Positions 25,330-38,061 of a DNA stretch of 64,000 bases are shown piece by piece (within the stretch, counting starts at the first letter, position 1; every line of letters begins with the position of its first letter). Below the pieces are notes generated by a model. It was not told the origin of the DNA, made no database searches, and saw only the letters and a program-made list of their open reading frames with translations. This DNA comes from Spirodela intermedia. Lineage: Eukaryota > Streptophyta > Magnoliopsida > Alismatales > Araceae. The translations under genes were made by a program, and so were the position numbers. The stretch spans positions 629,501 through 693,500 of the forward strand of contig LR746277.1 of assembly GCA_902729315.2 (NCBI GenBank), written 5' to 3'.

Positions 25330-26229
25330 TGGCAACAACCTCATGTTATTATTTGGAAGGAAGCTTAGTTCATCGGCCAGCTTTATTAAACAGATTAATG
25401 ATATCTTTTATAAGAGTAAGATAAATATTTTGATCTAACAAATTGTCTTATCATCTATGGGAGATTATCATCAATGAACTATTATAAGCAAATAAGGATG
25501 CCTCAAATAGGAAACATCATTCCGTAAATTCTAGAGCTAGAAGTGTATTGGTTAGCAAGTTAGTTGTTAAGAATTTATTAACATCTTTGACTTATTAATA
25601 TGGAAATAAAATTTATAATGGTCTGCAAGCTATTCACAAAGAAACCATGCAAGTGAAAGAATACAAAATGTATCAACTAGATCATCAATATGAAATCTTT
25701 ACTGTGAATAAGAATGAAACCATTTTTTAGTTGTGATAAAATTTATTGATACGATGAATGGCTTGAAAAGCTTGAGAAGAAGTTTCCCCTATGCTGACAT
25801 GGATAGAAAAATTTTGATGTCCTTATCGCTATTAGAGACCTAAAGTCAGAATAATTGAGGAGGCTAAGGATTTGGAAAAATTGTCATAAGATAATCCACA
25901 AGGATTATCTTATGACAATTTTTCAAGACATAGAAGGCCTATAGAAAAAGTATCATCCTAAAATCAGCTGAATTTATATATGATTATGAAGATTAGGAGA
26001 AGAAGAGAATGCAGAAGAATTAGCTATGTTGACTAGGAATTTGATTAAATATCCACGAAATCAAGAAAATATTTTCTTTGAAGAAGCGTGGAAATTTTTT
26101 TCTATTGTGAATGACCAATCTAAGAATAAATTGATCTATTTTGAATGCAGAAAATTAAGTCATCTGATAGCTGATTGCTTTAGACTCAAATTAGGAAAAA
26201 AGGAGAAGGAAGTAATGATGGGTACGTGA
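25330..26229 (+). pseudogene. Copia-2 gag remnant with zinc knuckle
   Basis: Typical Copia Gag wording appears over several frames: MQVKEYKMYQL, IIEEAKDLEKLS at about 25850-25888, and a CCHC-type knuckle region FECRKLSHLIADC at about 26141-26180. In the knuckle the Cys-x2-Cys-x4-His-x4-Cys pattern reads C-R-K-L...H...C, so the second Cys is lost. Stops interrupt it. A short inverted sequence of about 20 bp lies near 25886-25922 (GATAATCC...GGATTATC). Confidence 0.7.
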
Positions 26230-28430
26230 AATGATGAAAGATAATTCTCCATCGAACAGAAGATGAAAGTAAGGAAAAATATTTTTTAACTACTTGCAAG
26301 CTTGAGATAAAGGATTTACATATTGATGAATACTACGAAAAGAAGCATTATAATTACTTGTTGATTTATAAAAATTATTAGCTAAGGAAAAATAAAGATC
26401 GAAAATCTAGAAAGGAAAGTTATAAGAACCAACTAAATCATTTTCTAAACAGTTGAAACAAATATGAAATAAATTGAAGTACATAATTCGGAAATCAGTG
26501 AACTATTAATGAAAACATTGAGTTGAAAGAACCAGATAAAAGTAAGAAAATAATTTGAAATGTTATGACTATTAGTCATGAGAATATAATAAGGAATGGT
26601 AAATTAAAATTAAATTATTTTCCAAAAGTTAGTGTCATCTTGCAAACTTAGTTGATTTAATTGAATGAATAGAGAAGGGACATGGTATGTCAAATGGATA
26701 GAAGAAAAGAAAAGTGAAAAGTAGAATATTTTTCTCACAAAATTTTGATGTCTAAAATTGCAAAAGAGTGTAAATATTTTTTATTATGTAAGCTCATTTA
26801 GAATTTCTGCCAACACTAGAAAACGAGTGATAGAAACCTCAAAATTTATCATACAAAAATCAAAAAAGTTCTTGGGAACAACTAGGAAAGTTTCTAAAAG
26901 ATAAGGAAATCAATAGAATTCCATGAAAACTAAGAATTAGATATAAAAAATTAAGAAAAAGTATTACATTCAATTAAAAATATAAATCCAGATTATGTAT
27001 AGATTCACATTCAAAAATAAATTTTAAGTAATTCAAGGGTCTCTCTCAAGAGACAAAACTTCCATGTTATCTTGATAATGGATGGTGAAAACATGAGGAG
27101 AGAGGAAAAATGGCTTGCACTTTCATTAAAAAAGGATGTGCAGTAGTCTTATGGGGGGGATGAAAAATAAAAAACAATAGGATATAAGAACACAAATAAA
27201 TAAATAAACTATAATTAAAAGGTGATGTATATCTAAGGGTTGAGGTATAATCTAGTTAACATTACTCAATTATTTGAAAAAAGTTCTAAAGTTATTTTAA
27301 ACATTAGTTCTTGTCATCTTCTAATTCTCATAATGAACTAATTTTTACTAATCTTAGGAAGAGCACAGTTTATATGGCTTATTTTCATAAATTGTTGAAA
27401 TCGTATTATATATAATATATATACATAGATGCATTTATATAGCCTTAGACAAAATTTTGATGAAATTATGACAAATGTCTAGGACATTTAAGTATAAGGA
27501 AAATAATAAAGAAACAAAAATTAGATATTATGTGAGAAACGTCAAACTTGGACTTCAATTGTGATACATGCATTAGAGAAAAATTAGTTATAAAATCATA
27601 CAAACTAAAAAAAGATACAGTCACAACTTGTTGACCCATAGAACTATTTTGCATGGATCTTTTTAGACCAACAACGGTGTAAAGACATGGGTTTATGATA
27701 ATAGGTGATATTCAAGAATTACTATGGTATGTTTTTTAGAAAATAACAATGATATCTTTTGGAAATTTAAAATTTCAGGAAGAAAAAAAAATAAAAATGA
27801 TATGATAATTAATAAAATAAAAAGTGATCATGTTGAAGAATTTTAAAATCTACAATTTACAGAATTGTGTTGTGATTGAAAAATTATTTATCAGCTTTAG
27901 TGTTCTAAGATACTTCAAAAAACTGAAATTGTTAAGAGGAAAAAGAGAATAGTGTTAGATGTTTCTAACACAAAGTTAGCCAAAAAAATTCCTAAATATT
28001 TTTCACTGGTTAATGAACACAGCATCCCACATCATGCATAGGATCATGTTTAAACTCATAATCAAGAACTTCATTATGAGCCATTTAAAAGAAATACACC
28101 ATATGATGGTTACTTTTGACTCTTTGAATAGTGTTTTATTCTCATAAATATAAAACTAGATATAAAATTTTGACCTTATAAATGATCAAGAAACTTTTCA
28201 GGGACATTCTGAACACTCAATAGCATTTAGAGTTTATTGCAAAAGAACATTGCTAGTTGAGGAGGCAATAAATGTGACATTTATTGAGAAAAAAGAGAAA
28301 GAAGTATATGTAAATGATTGAGTAGAATTATTAAAAATATATTTTTAGGATATTTTGGTCAATGATGATGCTCAATTCCCTCAATCAGAAAAAAATCTGG
28401 AAAATGAGACTATTTTTGAAGAATGAAATG
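26230..28430 (+). pseudogene. Copia-2 protease-to-integrase remnant
   Basis: The first half is unreadable. From about 27660 the integrase core is visible across frames: FGPTTV, THGFMIIGD, MVCFLENNNDTFWKF, IKSDHVEEFENLQF (family IRSDHGTEFEN). C-terminal pieces follow near 28080-28160 (PFKRNTPYDGYF, family KTPYELF.GRKP). Several catalytic positions are displaced by frameshifts. Confidence 0.65.
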
Positions 28431-29330
28431 TGTACAGAGTCATTTGATGGGCCACATTAGTGCACGACAAGAAACAAGTTCAAACCATATCAAAATTAAG
28501 TGCCTTGATTTCTAAAGTAGGCCCCAAAAATACAATTTAAACTTTAAAGGATGAAAATCGGATTGAAGCTATGACCGAGTGAAATATAGTTGACAAAGGC
28601 AAACTTCAGAAGTTTGGGATCAAGGAAAAATGAAATGTTCAGTTTAGGACTAAGAAAAAATGAAATGTTCAATGTAGGAACCAAATGGATAATCAAGAAT
28701 AAATTAAATCAAAAAGGAAAAGTTTTTATAGATAAGATGAGGCTGGGGGTTATACATACCCAAATAGAAGAAATATACTATGATGAAACAATATACAACT
28801 ATCCTTAGATGACATTAAAATTTTGCTTATATATGCAAGTCATAAAAATTTCATTTTAAATCAAATAGTTCTAAAAACTAAGAATATTTTTGCCTTACTC
28901 ATCACAATCTATAAATTCAGAATATCCTAATCATGTTTAGAAACTATTCAAAATATTATATGATCTTAAACTAACTTAAACAGATTGGAATGAAAAGTTA
29001 ACTTCGATTCTTCTTGGAAATCGGCTTAAAAGAGAAAGTATTGACACTATTCAATTTATTAAAAGAGAAAATATGAACATATAGTTGTGGTTAAAATATA
29101 TGCAGAAAATATAATTTTTAGATCGTGAGTTGAAAATTTACATAGCCAAATTTTAGAGAATATAGAAAAAAATTGAGAAATATATGATGGAAGGAATTAT
29201 TTATTTATTTATATCCATCTCTCAATTGAAATATGTGAAAGAATTATCACAAAAAATCATCGTTTAGGAGGTAAAGAAAAGAATGCATATGGATAAAAAA
29301 TTGTAATTTATCTTCATAGTGAAGGAAACT
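28431..29330 (+). pseudogene. Copia-2 reverse transcriptase remnant
   Basis: GTKWIIKNKLNQKGKV at about 28665-28715 matches the Copia pattern GTKWVFRNKLDE.G.V. It is followed by GVIHTQIEEIYYDET (family GY.QEEGIDYDETF). Further on, SEYPNHV, LTSILLGNRLKRESIDT and FIKRENMNI continue the domain. The active-site box, normally YVDD, reads YAEN near 29098, so the enzyme would be dead even without the stops. Confidence 0.75.
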
Positions 29331-29339
29331 CTCAAGATA

Positions 29340-29646
29340 TTACTTTCAATGTTTGTTTATATGATAGATTTTAAAGTGATCTAAAAGAGTTATGCATAAT
29401 TGTGGTCAAAAGAATTTTTAGGTACATTGTACACATGCTTGATTTAAGAATTTGGTTTCCAAAATAACGTCATAGGAATTTAGTTACTCATAGTAATTAT
29501 AATTTCATTACAAATATAACTGATGGAAAAAGTATGAGTGAATCATTATAATTCTAGGAAGGTTCCTAATTTATTAGACATTAAATATAGCTGTTGGATT
29601 ATATTGCACATAAGTATTATGAGAAAATCTTAACTTAAGTATTTAT
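29340..29646 (+). pseudogene. Copia-2 RNase H remnant, first part
   Basis: VKRIFRYIVHMLDLRIWFPK at about 29405-29464 corresponds to the Copia stretch AVKRILRYLKGT.DLGLWYPK before RNase H. The domain is cut at 29646 by Copia-3 and continues at 43420. Confidence 0.75.
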
Positions 29647-29820
29647 TGACAAGAGGAAGAGAAAACCTTAGAATTGATATATTGAAGAAGAGAAGTATAT
29701 GAGGTTACATAAAAGAGAAAGAAAGAGAGATGAAGAAGTAGAGATAGTGGAAGAAGAATAAAGATGTGGAGAGAATAAGTCCAAAATAGGCGTGGTTGGC
29801 CTAGTGGACTTGTTCTAACA
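29647..29820 (-). repeat. Copia-3 3' LTR (174 bp)
   Basis: Closely similar to 43204-43419, sharing GGAAGAGAAAACC, TTGATATATTGAAGAAG, a GA-rich stretch and GAGAGAATAAGTC. Adjacent inside (29821-29829) is an A-rich tract on the minus strand that can serve as polypurine tract. Confidence 0.85.
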
Positions 29821-29829
29821 TTTTTTTTC

Positions 29830-30401
29830 AAGCTAAACATACAAGTCAAACATGCCTAGCTTGGTACATGTCGTGTCATAGGATATCCCTAGAATACTCT
29901 TAGTGAAGACATCTGTGAGCTGATGAGATGACACAATGAGTGGAATAGAGATAACACCTAACATTATCTTATCTTAGATATAATGATAGTCAATCTCAAT
30001 GTACTTTTTTTCTGCTCATGAAACATAGTATTCTCAACAATGAAGATGGCAGCTTAATTATCACAATGTATAGATATTAGCATAGGAGATGAGATACCAA
30101 GATTTTCGAGGAGTGAACTGAGCCACACTATCTCTCATGCTCTCTAAGCCATGGAGCAGTACTCAAACTCAACATTGCAACAAGATACCTCCTTTTACTT
30201 CCTAGAGCATCATGTAACAAAATTGTCACCCACATATGTGTAATAATCAGTGGTGGGCTTGCAATCTCTCTTATCACCAATATATCATACATCCAAGTAG
30301 GCTTCAATCAAATGATGCTCATATCTTCAATAGATAAACCCTCTTCCATGAGCTCATTTAATGTATATCATAACTCATAAAACTTCCTCCTAGTAAACTT
30401 A
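29830..30401 (-). pseudogene. Copia-3 RNase H remnant
   Basis: Reading the minus strand: YIGDKRDCKPTTDYYTYVG and DNFVT (family SDADWAG..DRRSTSGYCTFVGGNLVT), IVWLSSLLENLGI, ISIHCDN, AAIFIVENTMFHE. These are the standard Copia RNase H blocks. They are separated by stops, so this is a pseudogene. Upstream (to the right) the domain is interrupted by LTR-1 copies at 30407-32835. Confidence 0.75.
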
Positions 30402-30406
30402 TCAAG

Positions 30407-32055
30407 TGATAAGTCTTTCTTATCATGAGTTAATAATTAGTAAATAATATAGTTTTAGTCTTAACTCATGATAAATAGATTTATCTTTGTGTTAAATAAA
30501 GAAAAAGAAAATAACATAAAAATAGAAAAAGAGAGAGACCCACTAGCCAGCCGAGCTCGCAAGTGGGTCGGAAGTGCAGTTAGGTGAAGTCATGAGTAAG
30601 GGCTCAAGCGGCTATGGACCGATGGAGGCATGTGTGTGCCACTCTCCTTCCACATCACTTGTGGCCAACAAGTTGTGGGGTAAGAAATGGTTGTACATGC
30701 AAGAGAAAGGGACTCATTATTTAAAAAGTTGATACTACTATATATTCGCCCAAAACTTTGGTGTAAAACTAATGTGGAGACTAAACCCACATCACACCTA
30801 TTTTGGAATGGTTTTATTTATTTTAATACTTAAAATATCCCTTAGTTATAACAATGATATACCTATGATCACATCACTTTATAAGGGTATTATAATACTT
30901 ATTTCAATCTCTCTCATGTAGACAGGTGACCAGCACAAGTTTAAATCCTACTAGAGCCAAAATTTATATTTTTATCTGATTAAATTATGACTTTCTTGTA
31001 AATCATTGATGAAGGATTAAGTCACCAAAATCACTCGATCATCAGCAAAAATCTCGTCGACACGATTCGTAGAGCATTCTTACTAAAATTGTTGAATAAT
31101 TTGTGATAAAAGGATCACAAATCCACTAAGTAAAGCACCTCCAATTAATCAACGAACAAGTCATCGTTGAGAAGAAGATGACCCGCTAAGAGACGAGTCA
31201 TCACCTCTTGAAAACGTACCAGATACAATGAAGAGCCTCTTCTTGCTACATTGACCTAATGATGAAGCTTCTTAACATGCACCCCACCTCCATCTAGCTC
31301 CTCACTGTTAGGTGATAGCTGCAAGAAAGCTACAAAGTTGCTATTTTTTCTCTCTGTCAGATGATAACTAATGGAGACAATTTGACGACCCCACTTCATT
31401 GATCTCTAGATTTTGCAAGAAGATCTAAAGATTGCTCACGTTGTCATTGTCCAAAGAGAGCCTTTGAAGTTGTGGACACTACATGACAATCTTCTCAAAC
31501 ATTTAAGATTTTGGTGCATCATTGTCACATCACTGCCGCAACGTCAAAATTCTATTTTCCTATTTTCAACTTAATTTTTACTTTATTTAGTGATAATTTA
31601 TGTCATTTAAATCTATTAAATTATTCCTCATTTAATGACAATTCTTTCGACTTTTATAGATCTTAATTTGATCATTAAATCATTTATAATCACTTACGTA
31701 AGAATTACCAAGTGAAATTTTGTTTTCGCCCGACGTGTTCATTGGGTGCTGATGTCATCTTGACATCTACACCCTTATTTCCTTTTTTTGTAAATTTTAA
31801 ATATATTTTATTTTTATTTCTTAATCTATAAATTATAAAAAATCATATTCTTTGAAGAAAATTCTAAAAACATGCCCGATACTATATTACATCCCTATGA
31901 TTGACTTGAAAAATTCTCACTATTTTTAGAACTTTTATTAAATTATAATTAATATATTTGTTCATAAATACTTTTAAATATCTATAAATTAGTATTTTCT
32001 AATTTAATTTTTTTAAAATTTACGTGATTTACTATATAACAACTAAGTCACATCA
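30407..32055 (+). mobile_element. LTR-1 copy, first part of a composite
   Basis: Starts TGATAAGTCTTTCTTATC and ends ACTAAGTCACATCA. About 100 bp downstream of the terminal hairpin are missing (the GTGAAAAGTGG...GTCTTACTTTTGAG stretch). It is followed directly by the 3' half of another LTR-1 (32056-32835). Many CpG sites have decayed to TpG or CpA. Confidence 0.85.
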
Positions 32056-32835
32056 AAGTTTATCGTCCCACCTCCATCCAGCTCCTCCCCGTCAAGTGAC
32101 AACTATTGAAGAGCTACAAAGCTATCATTTTTCCACTCTATCAGGTGATAGCTACTAAAGGCAATTCAATGACCCATTTCATCGATCTCTAGACTTTGTA
32201 AGAAAATCTAGAGATTGCCCACATCATCATTATTCAAGGAGAGCCTTCAAAGTCATAAACACTACATGACAATAATCTCAAACACTCAAGATTTCAATGC
32301 ATCACTGATGTATTGCCGTCGCGACGCTAAAATTCTATTTTTCTATTTTCAACTTAATTTCACTTAATTTAATAATAATTTGTGTGATTTAAATCTACCA
32401 AACTATTCTTCATTAAATGATGATTCTTTTGACTTTTAAAGATCTTAATTTGATCAATTAAATCGTGTGTAATCGCTCACATAGGAATTGCTTGGCAGAA
32501 CTCTATTTTTGCTCGATTTACGTTGGTCAGGTGTTGATGTCATCCTTACATCTGCACCCTTATTTCCTTTTTTTTATGAATTTTAAATATATATCATTTT
32601 TATTTCTTAATCGATAATTCATAAAAAATCATAGTCCTCAAGAAAATTTTGAAAAATTACCTAATATTATAGTATTCTTGTGACCGACCTAGAAATTTTC
32701 TATTATTTTTGAAACTTTCATTGAATTAATTGATATATTTGTTCAAAAATACTTCTAAATATATAAAAATTAGTATTTTTTAGTTTTATCAATTTTAAAT
32801 TACATGATTTACAATACAATGACTAAGTCACGTCA
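32056..32835 (+). mobile_element. 3' half of an LTR-1 joined to the preceding LTR
   Basis: Matches LTR-1 from CCACCTCCATCCAGCTCC (32069) to the end ACTAAGTCACGTCA. With the preceding copy the order is 5' half, 3' half, 3' half. An LTR inserted inside an LTR would give this after recombination between the two 5' halves. The outer flanks TCAAG (30402-30406) and CTGAG (32836-32840) differ by three transitions, so they may be an old target duplication. Confidence 0.75.
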
Positions 32836-32840
32836 CTGAG

Positions 32841-33206
32841 GTCCCTACATAAATTAATTAAGAACACTAATAATGTACATGATATTAAGATAAGTGGTGG
32901 TAAGGTAGATCAACTTGCTTTATAATTATTACTATGATTAACATCCTCTAAGAGTGAAAACGATATTTCTAAGAAGTGTAGACATGCCTCTATAAGTGAC
33001 AACTCTAACTTGCACCCAAGTAGTCCAATCTCTTGAAGCATATCAAAAGTATACTTTCATTGAGAGAGAGTGAGTTTACCATCATGAAAGGTGAATTCAA
33101 TTCCAAAGAAGTATTGTTGAACCCATAGATATTGTATACCGAAGTATTGTTGTATGTAAAATTAGGAGTTTAGATATTGACTTCATTACTTCTATTCACA
33201 AGAATG
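32841..33206 (-). pseudogene. Copia-3 reverse transcriptase C-terminal remnant
   Basis: Minus strand reads YFFGIEFTFHDGKLTLSQ near 33120-33065 (family FLGIEV...G..LSQRKY), then FDMLQEIGLLGCK and SKLIYLTTTYLNIMY (family GKLIYLT.TRPDI.Y). The fragment lies between two LTR-1 insertions. Confidence 0.8.
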
Positions 33207-36200
33207 TTATCTGATGTGACTTAGTCATTGTATAGTGAATCATGTAAATTTAAAATTTATAAAACTAGAAAATACCAATTTTTAGATATTTAGAAGTATT
33301 TATGAATAAATATATCAATTATAATTTAATAAAACTTCTAAAAATAATGATAATTTTCTAGGTCGATCACAAAGATGTAATGTAATATCAAGTAATTATT
33401 TAGAATGTTTCTCAAAAAATACTATTTTTTATGAATTTTATACTAGGAAATAAAAATTAAATATATTTAAAATTCACAAAAAAAGGAAATAAGGGTGCAA
33501 ACATAAGGATGACATTAGTGCCTGGCAAATCTGAATTGGGCAAAAATAGAGTTCTGCTCAATGATTCTTATATAAGTAATTACAAATGATTCAATTGATC
33601 AAGTTAAGATATCTTGGTATCTTGTAATGGAATGAAGTATATCTTGGTAAATTTCAATCACACAAATATCACCAAATGAAGTGAAAATTAAGTTGAAAGT
33701 AAAAAAACATCATATAGTGTTCGAGAAGATCATCATATAGTGTCTATAGCCTCGAAGGCTCTCTTTGGATAAAGATGATGTGGGCAATCTCTATATTTCC
33801 TTACAAAGTCTAGAGATCAATGAAATGGGTCATTGAATCATCTCTAGCAGCTATCATCCAGTAGAGTAAAAAAACGTCAACTTTACGGCTCTCTATTGAC
33901 TATCACCCGACATAGAAGAGTTGAATGGAGGTGGAGCGCATGTTAGGGAGTGACGTGACTTAGTCCTTGTATAGTAAATCATACAAATTTAAAATTTATA
34001 AAGCTAGAAAATATTAATATTTAGATATTAAAATTATTTATAAACAAATATATCAATTATAATTCAATAAAACTTCCAAAAATAGCAGTAATTTTTTAGG
34101 TCAATCATAGGGATGTAATATAATATCAAATAATTATTCAAAAATTTTCTCAAAGAATACTATTTTCTACTAATTTTATACTAAAAATGAAAATTAAATA
34201 TATTTAAAATTCACAAAGAAGGGAAATAAAGGTGTGGACGTCAAGCTGATGTCAGCACCTGGCAAATGCGAATCAAGCAGAAATAGAGTTTCACCCAATG
34301 ATTATTACATAAGCAATTACAATCAATTTAATTGATCAAATTAAGATCTATAAAAGTTAGAAGAATCGTAATAGAATGAAGTATATCTTGGTAAATTTAA
34401 ATCACACAAATTATCACTAAATGAAGTAGAAATTAAATTGAAAGTAAGAAAATACAATTCTAGCATTGCAGCGGTGATGAGTTGACAATGTATCGAAATC
34501 TTGAGCGTTCGAAAGGATCATTGTGTAATGTCCACAACCTTGAAGGCTCTCTTTAGATAAGGATGACATGGACAATCTCTAGATCTCCTTCCAAAGTCTA
34601 GAAATTAATAAAATGGGTCGTCAAATCATCTCTAATGGCTCTCACCCAACGGAGCAGAAAAATAATGACATTGCATCTCTCTAGCAGCTATCACCCGATG
34701 AAGAGGAGTTGAATAGAAGTGGGGCACGTGTCAGAGAGCTTCATCCTTAAGTTCATGCAACAAGAAGAGGCTCTTGATCGCATCTAGTATGCTCTCAAGA
34801 GGTGGTGACTTGTCTCCTAGTGGATAATCTTTTTCCCAACGACGGCTTGTTCGTCGATCAATCGAAGATATTTTACTCGATAGATTTGCTATCCTTTTAT
34901 CATGAATTGTTCAACAATTTTAGTAACAATACTTCGCAAATTGCATTGATGAGATTTTCGCTGATGATTTAGCAATTTTGACGGCTTAATCCTTCACCAG
35001 CAATCTGCAGAAAAGTCATGATAATCAAATAAAAAATATGAGTTTTAATTGTGAGAGAATTTGAACCTACACTAGTTGCCCATCTATATGAGAGAGATTG
35101 ACATAAGTATTCTAAAACCCTTATTAAATGATGTCATCATGGTATATTTCTATTATAAATAAGAGGTATTGTCGGTATTTAAAATCATCGAAGCCTTTGG
35201 GGAGAAGGTGTGACGTGGGTTTAGTCTCACATCACTTGTGCACCAAAATTTCAGGCGAATATATAGTAATATTATATTTATAAATAAGTCCCTTTCTCCC
35301 ATGTATATGACCACTCCTTGTCCCACAACTAGCTGGTTACCAATGACATGGAAGGAGAGTGGTGTACACATGCCTCTATCAGTCCTAGTTGCTTGAGCCC
35401 TTGCTCGTGGCTACTTCCCCACTTGCTTGCAAGGCCTGATTGGTTAGTGGGTCCCCCTCATTTTGTTTTATTTTTATTTTTATTTCTTTTTCTTCATTTA
35501 TCTCAAAAGTAAGACTGTAAAAATTATATAAATTTATATAAAATCACATAATTACCTAAAAATATATATTAATCAATTAAAAACCACTTTTCACAATTTA
35601 ATATAAATATAAGTATATTTATCATGAGTTAAGGTTAAAACTATATTATTTACTAATTATTAACTCATGATAATGAAGACTTATCAAAGAACTTCATCCT
35701 CAGGTCCTCACAACAAGAGGAGACTCTTCATCGCATTTGGTACGCTCTCAAGAGGTGGCGACTCGTCTCCTAACATATCATCCTCTTCCCAACGATGGCT
35801 TGTTTGTCAATCAATCGGAGATGATTTACTTAATGGATTTGCAATCTTTTATCGTGAATCTTTTAGTAATTTTAAGAACAATGTTTCGTGAATCACATTG
35901 ATGAGATTTTCACTAATGATCTAACAATTCTAGTGGCTTAATCCTTCACCGGTGATTAGGAAAGTCATGATAATTAGATAAAAATACGAGTTTTAACTCT
36001 AGGAGGATTCAAACTCGTGCTAGTTGCCCGCTTGTATGAAAGAGATTGAAATAAGTACTCTAATGCTCTTATCAAGTGACGTCATCATGGTATATCTCTA
36101 TTATAAATAAGGAGTATTTTAGGTATTAAAATCATCGAAGTCTTTTGGGGGAAGGTGTAAACTAAGTTTAGTATCACATTACTTGTGCGCCAAAGTTTCA

Positions 36201-36647
36201 GACGAATATATAGTAATATTACATAAGCAATGAATCCTTTTCTCTCACATGTACGACTACTCCTTGTCCCACAACTTACGAGCTACCGGTGACGTAGAAG
36301 GAAAGTGGCAAACACATGCCCCCATTGGTCCTAATCACTTGAGCCTCTACTTGTAGCTCCTCTTGGACTACACTTCTAACCCGCTTGCGGGCTCAATTGG
36401 CCAGTAGGTCTCCCCTATTTTATTATATTTTTATTTTTATTTCTTTTTCTTCATTTATCTCAAAAATAAGACTAGAAAAATCATATAAATTCATAAAAAA
36501 TCACATAATTAGTCAAAAATTCATGTTAATCAACTAAAAACTACTTTACATACTTTAACATAAATATAAGTTTATTTATATGAGTTAAGGCTAAAACTAT
36601 ATTGTTTACTAATTATTTACTCATGATAATGAAGACTTATCATTATC
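33207..36647 (-). mobile_element. LTR-1 solo LTR (outer), TSD TTATC, interrupted by an inner LTR-1
   Basis: Outer LTR 33212-36642 has TTATC at 33207-33211 and 36643-36647. Its sequence runs 33212-33950 and continues at 35692. In LTR sense orientation, the break lies just before CTCCCTAAC. It carries the as-1-like site only in decayed form (ACATAAGGATGACATTAG near 33500). Confidence 0.9.
33946..35691 (-). mobile_element. LTR-1 solo LTR (inner) inside the outer LTR-1
   Basis: LTR body 33951-35686, starting TGACGTGACTTAG and ending GACTTATCA. The flanks GGGAG (33946-33950) and AAGAA (35687-35691) differ by three G-to-A changes and continue into the same outer sequence (CTTCATCCTCAGG), so they are a decayed duplication. 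Confidence 0.85.
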
Positions 36648-38061
36648 CATATAAATAGCTAAGATCATAATACCAACTTTAGTAGTCTTTTTAAGTAATG
36701 TGAGATCTGCAAGATATGGTGAGAATCTAAATTACACTAAAAGACCACTGAACATGGTGAGTTAGGCACATGGACATTACTTAAGTCTGTAAATGAGGCG
36801 CTACAAAAGACACATTTTCGATGACTCTCCCTAAGCAACATATCCAAGAGATTGTTTCATAAACACTTGCTCCTCAAAGTCACCATAGAGAAAGGTATTA
36901 AAAATATCCACTTGATATAAAGACCATGTTTGATTCACCCTTATAGAGAGTATAACTCAAGTAGAGTTAAGTGAAACCACTAGAGAAATATCTCGGTGTA
37001 GTCAATGTCATAGGCTTACATTAATCCACGAGCAACCAAGTGAGTCTTGTTATATGCAATAGATTCATCTAAGTTATACTTGAGTACAAAAACCCACTTG
37101 TATGTGACGATGTTGGTATCGTGTGGATGAGATACAAGTGTCTAAGTTTTTTGAGACACTAAGGCATCCACCTCTAAGTCCAAGGCTGCCATTTGTTCTA
37201 ATACTTGTGTAGCCTCAACATATGACTATGAAATCGACTCGGAGCTCATAGAAAAAGCAAAGGTATGAAAGGAAGGAGAAAGGTAATTGTAGAAACTAAA
37301 GTGAGAAATTAGTTGTTTTGTGCATGCAAGCATATCTTTATAGAGAGCAATAAAAAGATGAAGGTTATCTACATGAATGTGAGAAGAGACAACCAAAGGA
37401 GGCTCATTGGTAGAGGGTGAAGATGAATTTGATTTCGGAGTAAAGGAGTCAGATGGCAACAAAGCCAAAGGTGTTAAAGGAAAAGCTGACGAGAGAGAAA
37501 CTAGACAAGTAGGAGTAAGAGAGAGATCTATAATGACCATCATAGGAGAAAAACCAAGTGGTGAAAATGTAGTGAATCGAGGAGTTGATGTTGGAAAAAA
37601 GAAGAGAAACTCTTCATGAAAAATAATGTCAGCTAATGTCACATAGCAGCGAGTATCAAGAAAATAGACCTAATAATCTTTTTGTGTTAGTGAGTAGCCA
37701 ACAAAGACTTCTTTGAGAGCACAAAGTGCTAGTTTAGAAAGAAAATGAGAGTAGTCTTAGATGAAAGTAGTGCATCCAAGACACAAAGGGGTACGAAAAA
37801 AAGAGAAGGATCAGTTGAAAAATGATGAAGTAAAATAGCCTCAAAAGTGGACTAGAAGAAAAATAATTTTAGAGATATGTAACTATCAAAAGAGCATCAT
37901 ACCACATAAAAGGAGAAACATTCATCTCAATGACTAATGTATGTGGACACATGATCTGATGAAAAATACCACAATAAAAATAAAATATACAAAGAAAGTC
38001 TTAGACTAGCTCTAAAGTATTATTAGTGTAAAGAATCTTCAGCATAGTAGAGTACTGAGTG
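36648..38061 (-). pseudogene. Copia-3 integrase C-terminus, linker and RT N-terminus remnant
   Basis: The minus strand gives, across stops, TYKWVFVLKYNLDES (37115-37071; family TYKWV.K.K...DGS) and HLVARGL, the Copia RT lead-in. To the right, a 138-codon ORF (37642-37226) rich in Ser, Pro and Thr corresponds to the variable linker between integrase and RT. It begins near DIIFHEEFLF, a Copia integrase tail motif (family DV.FDE). The ORF is not an independent gene. Confidence 0.7.

Noticed and set aside
33061-33120. CRISPR- or satellite-like array suggested by many similar blocks
   Set aside because: The similar blocks are dispersed LTR copies with their own target duplications; no regular short spacer-repeat array exists in the window.
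37226-37642. 138-codon minus-strand ORF as a host gene
   Set aside because: It joins integrase-tail and RT lead-in sequence of Copia-3 and is the Ser/Pro-rich linker of that polyprotein.
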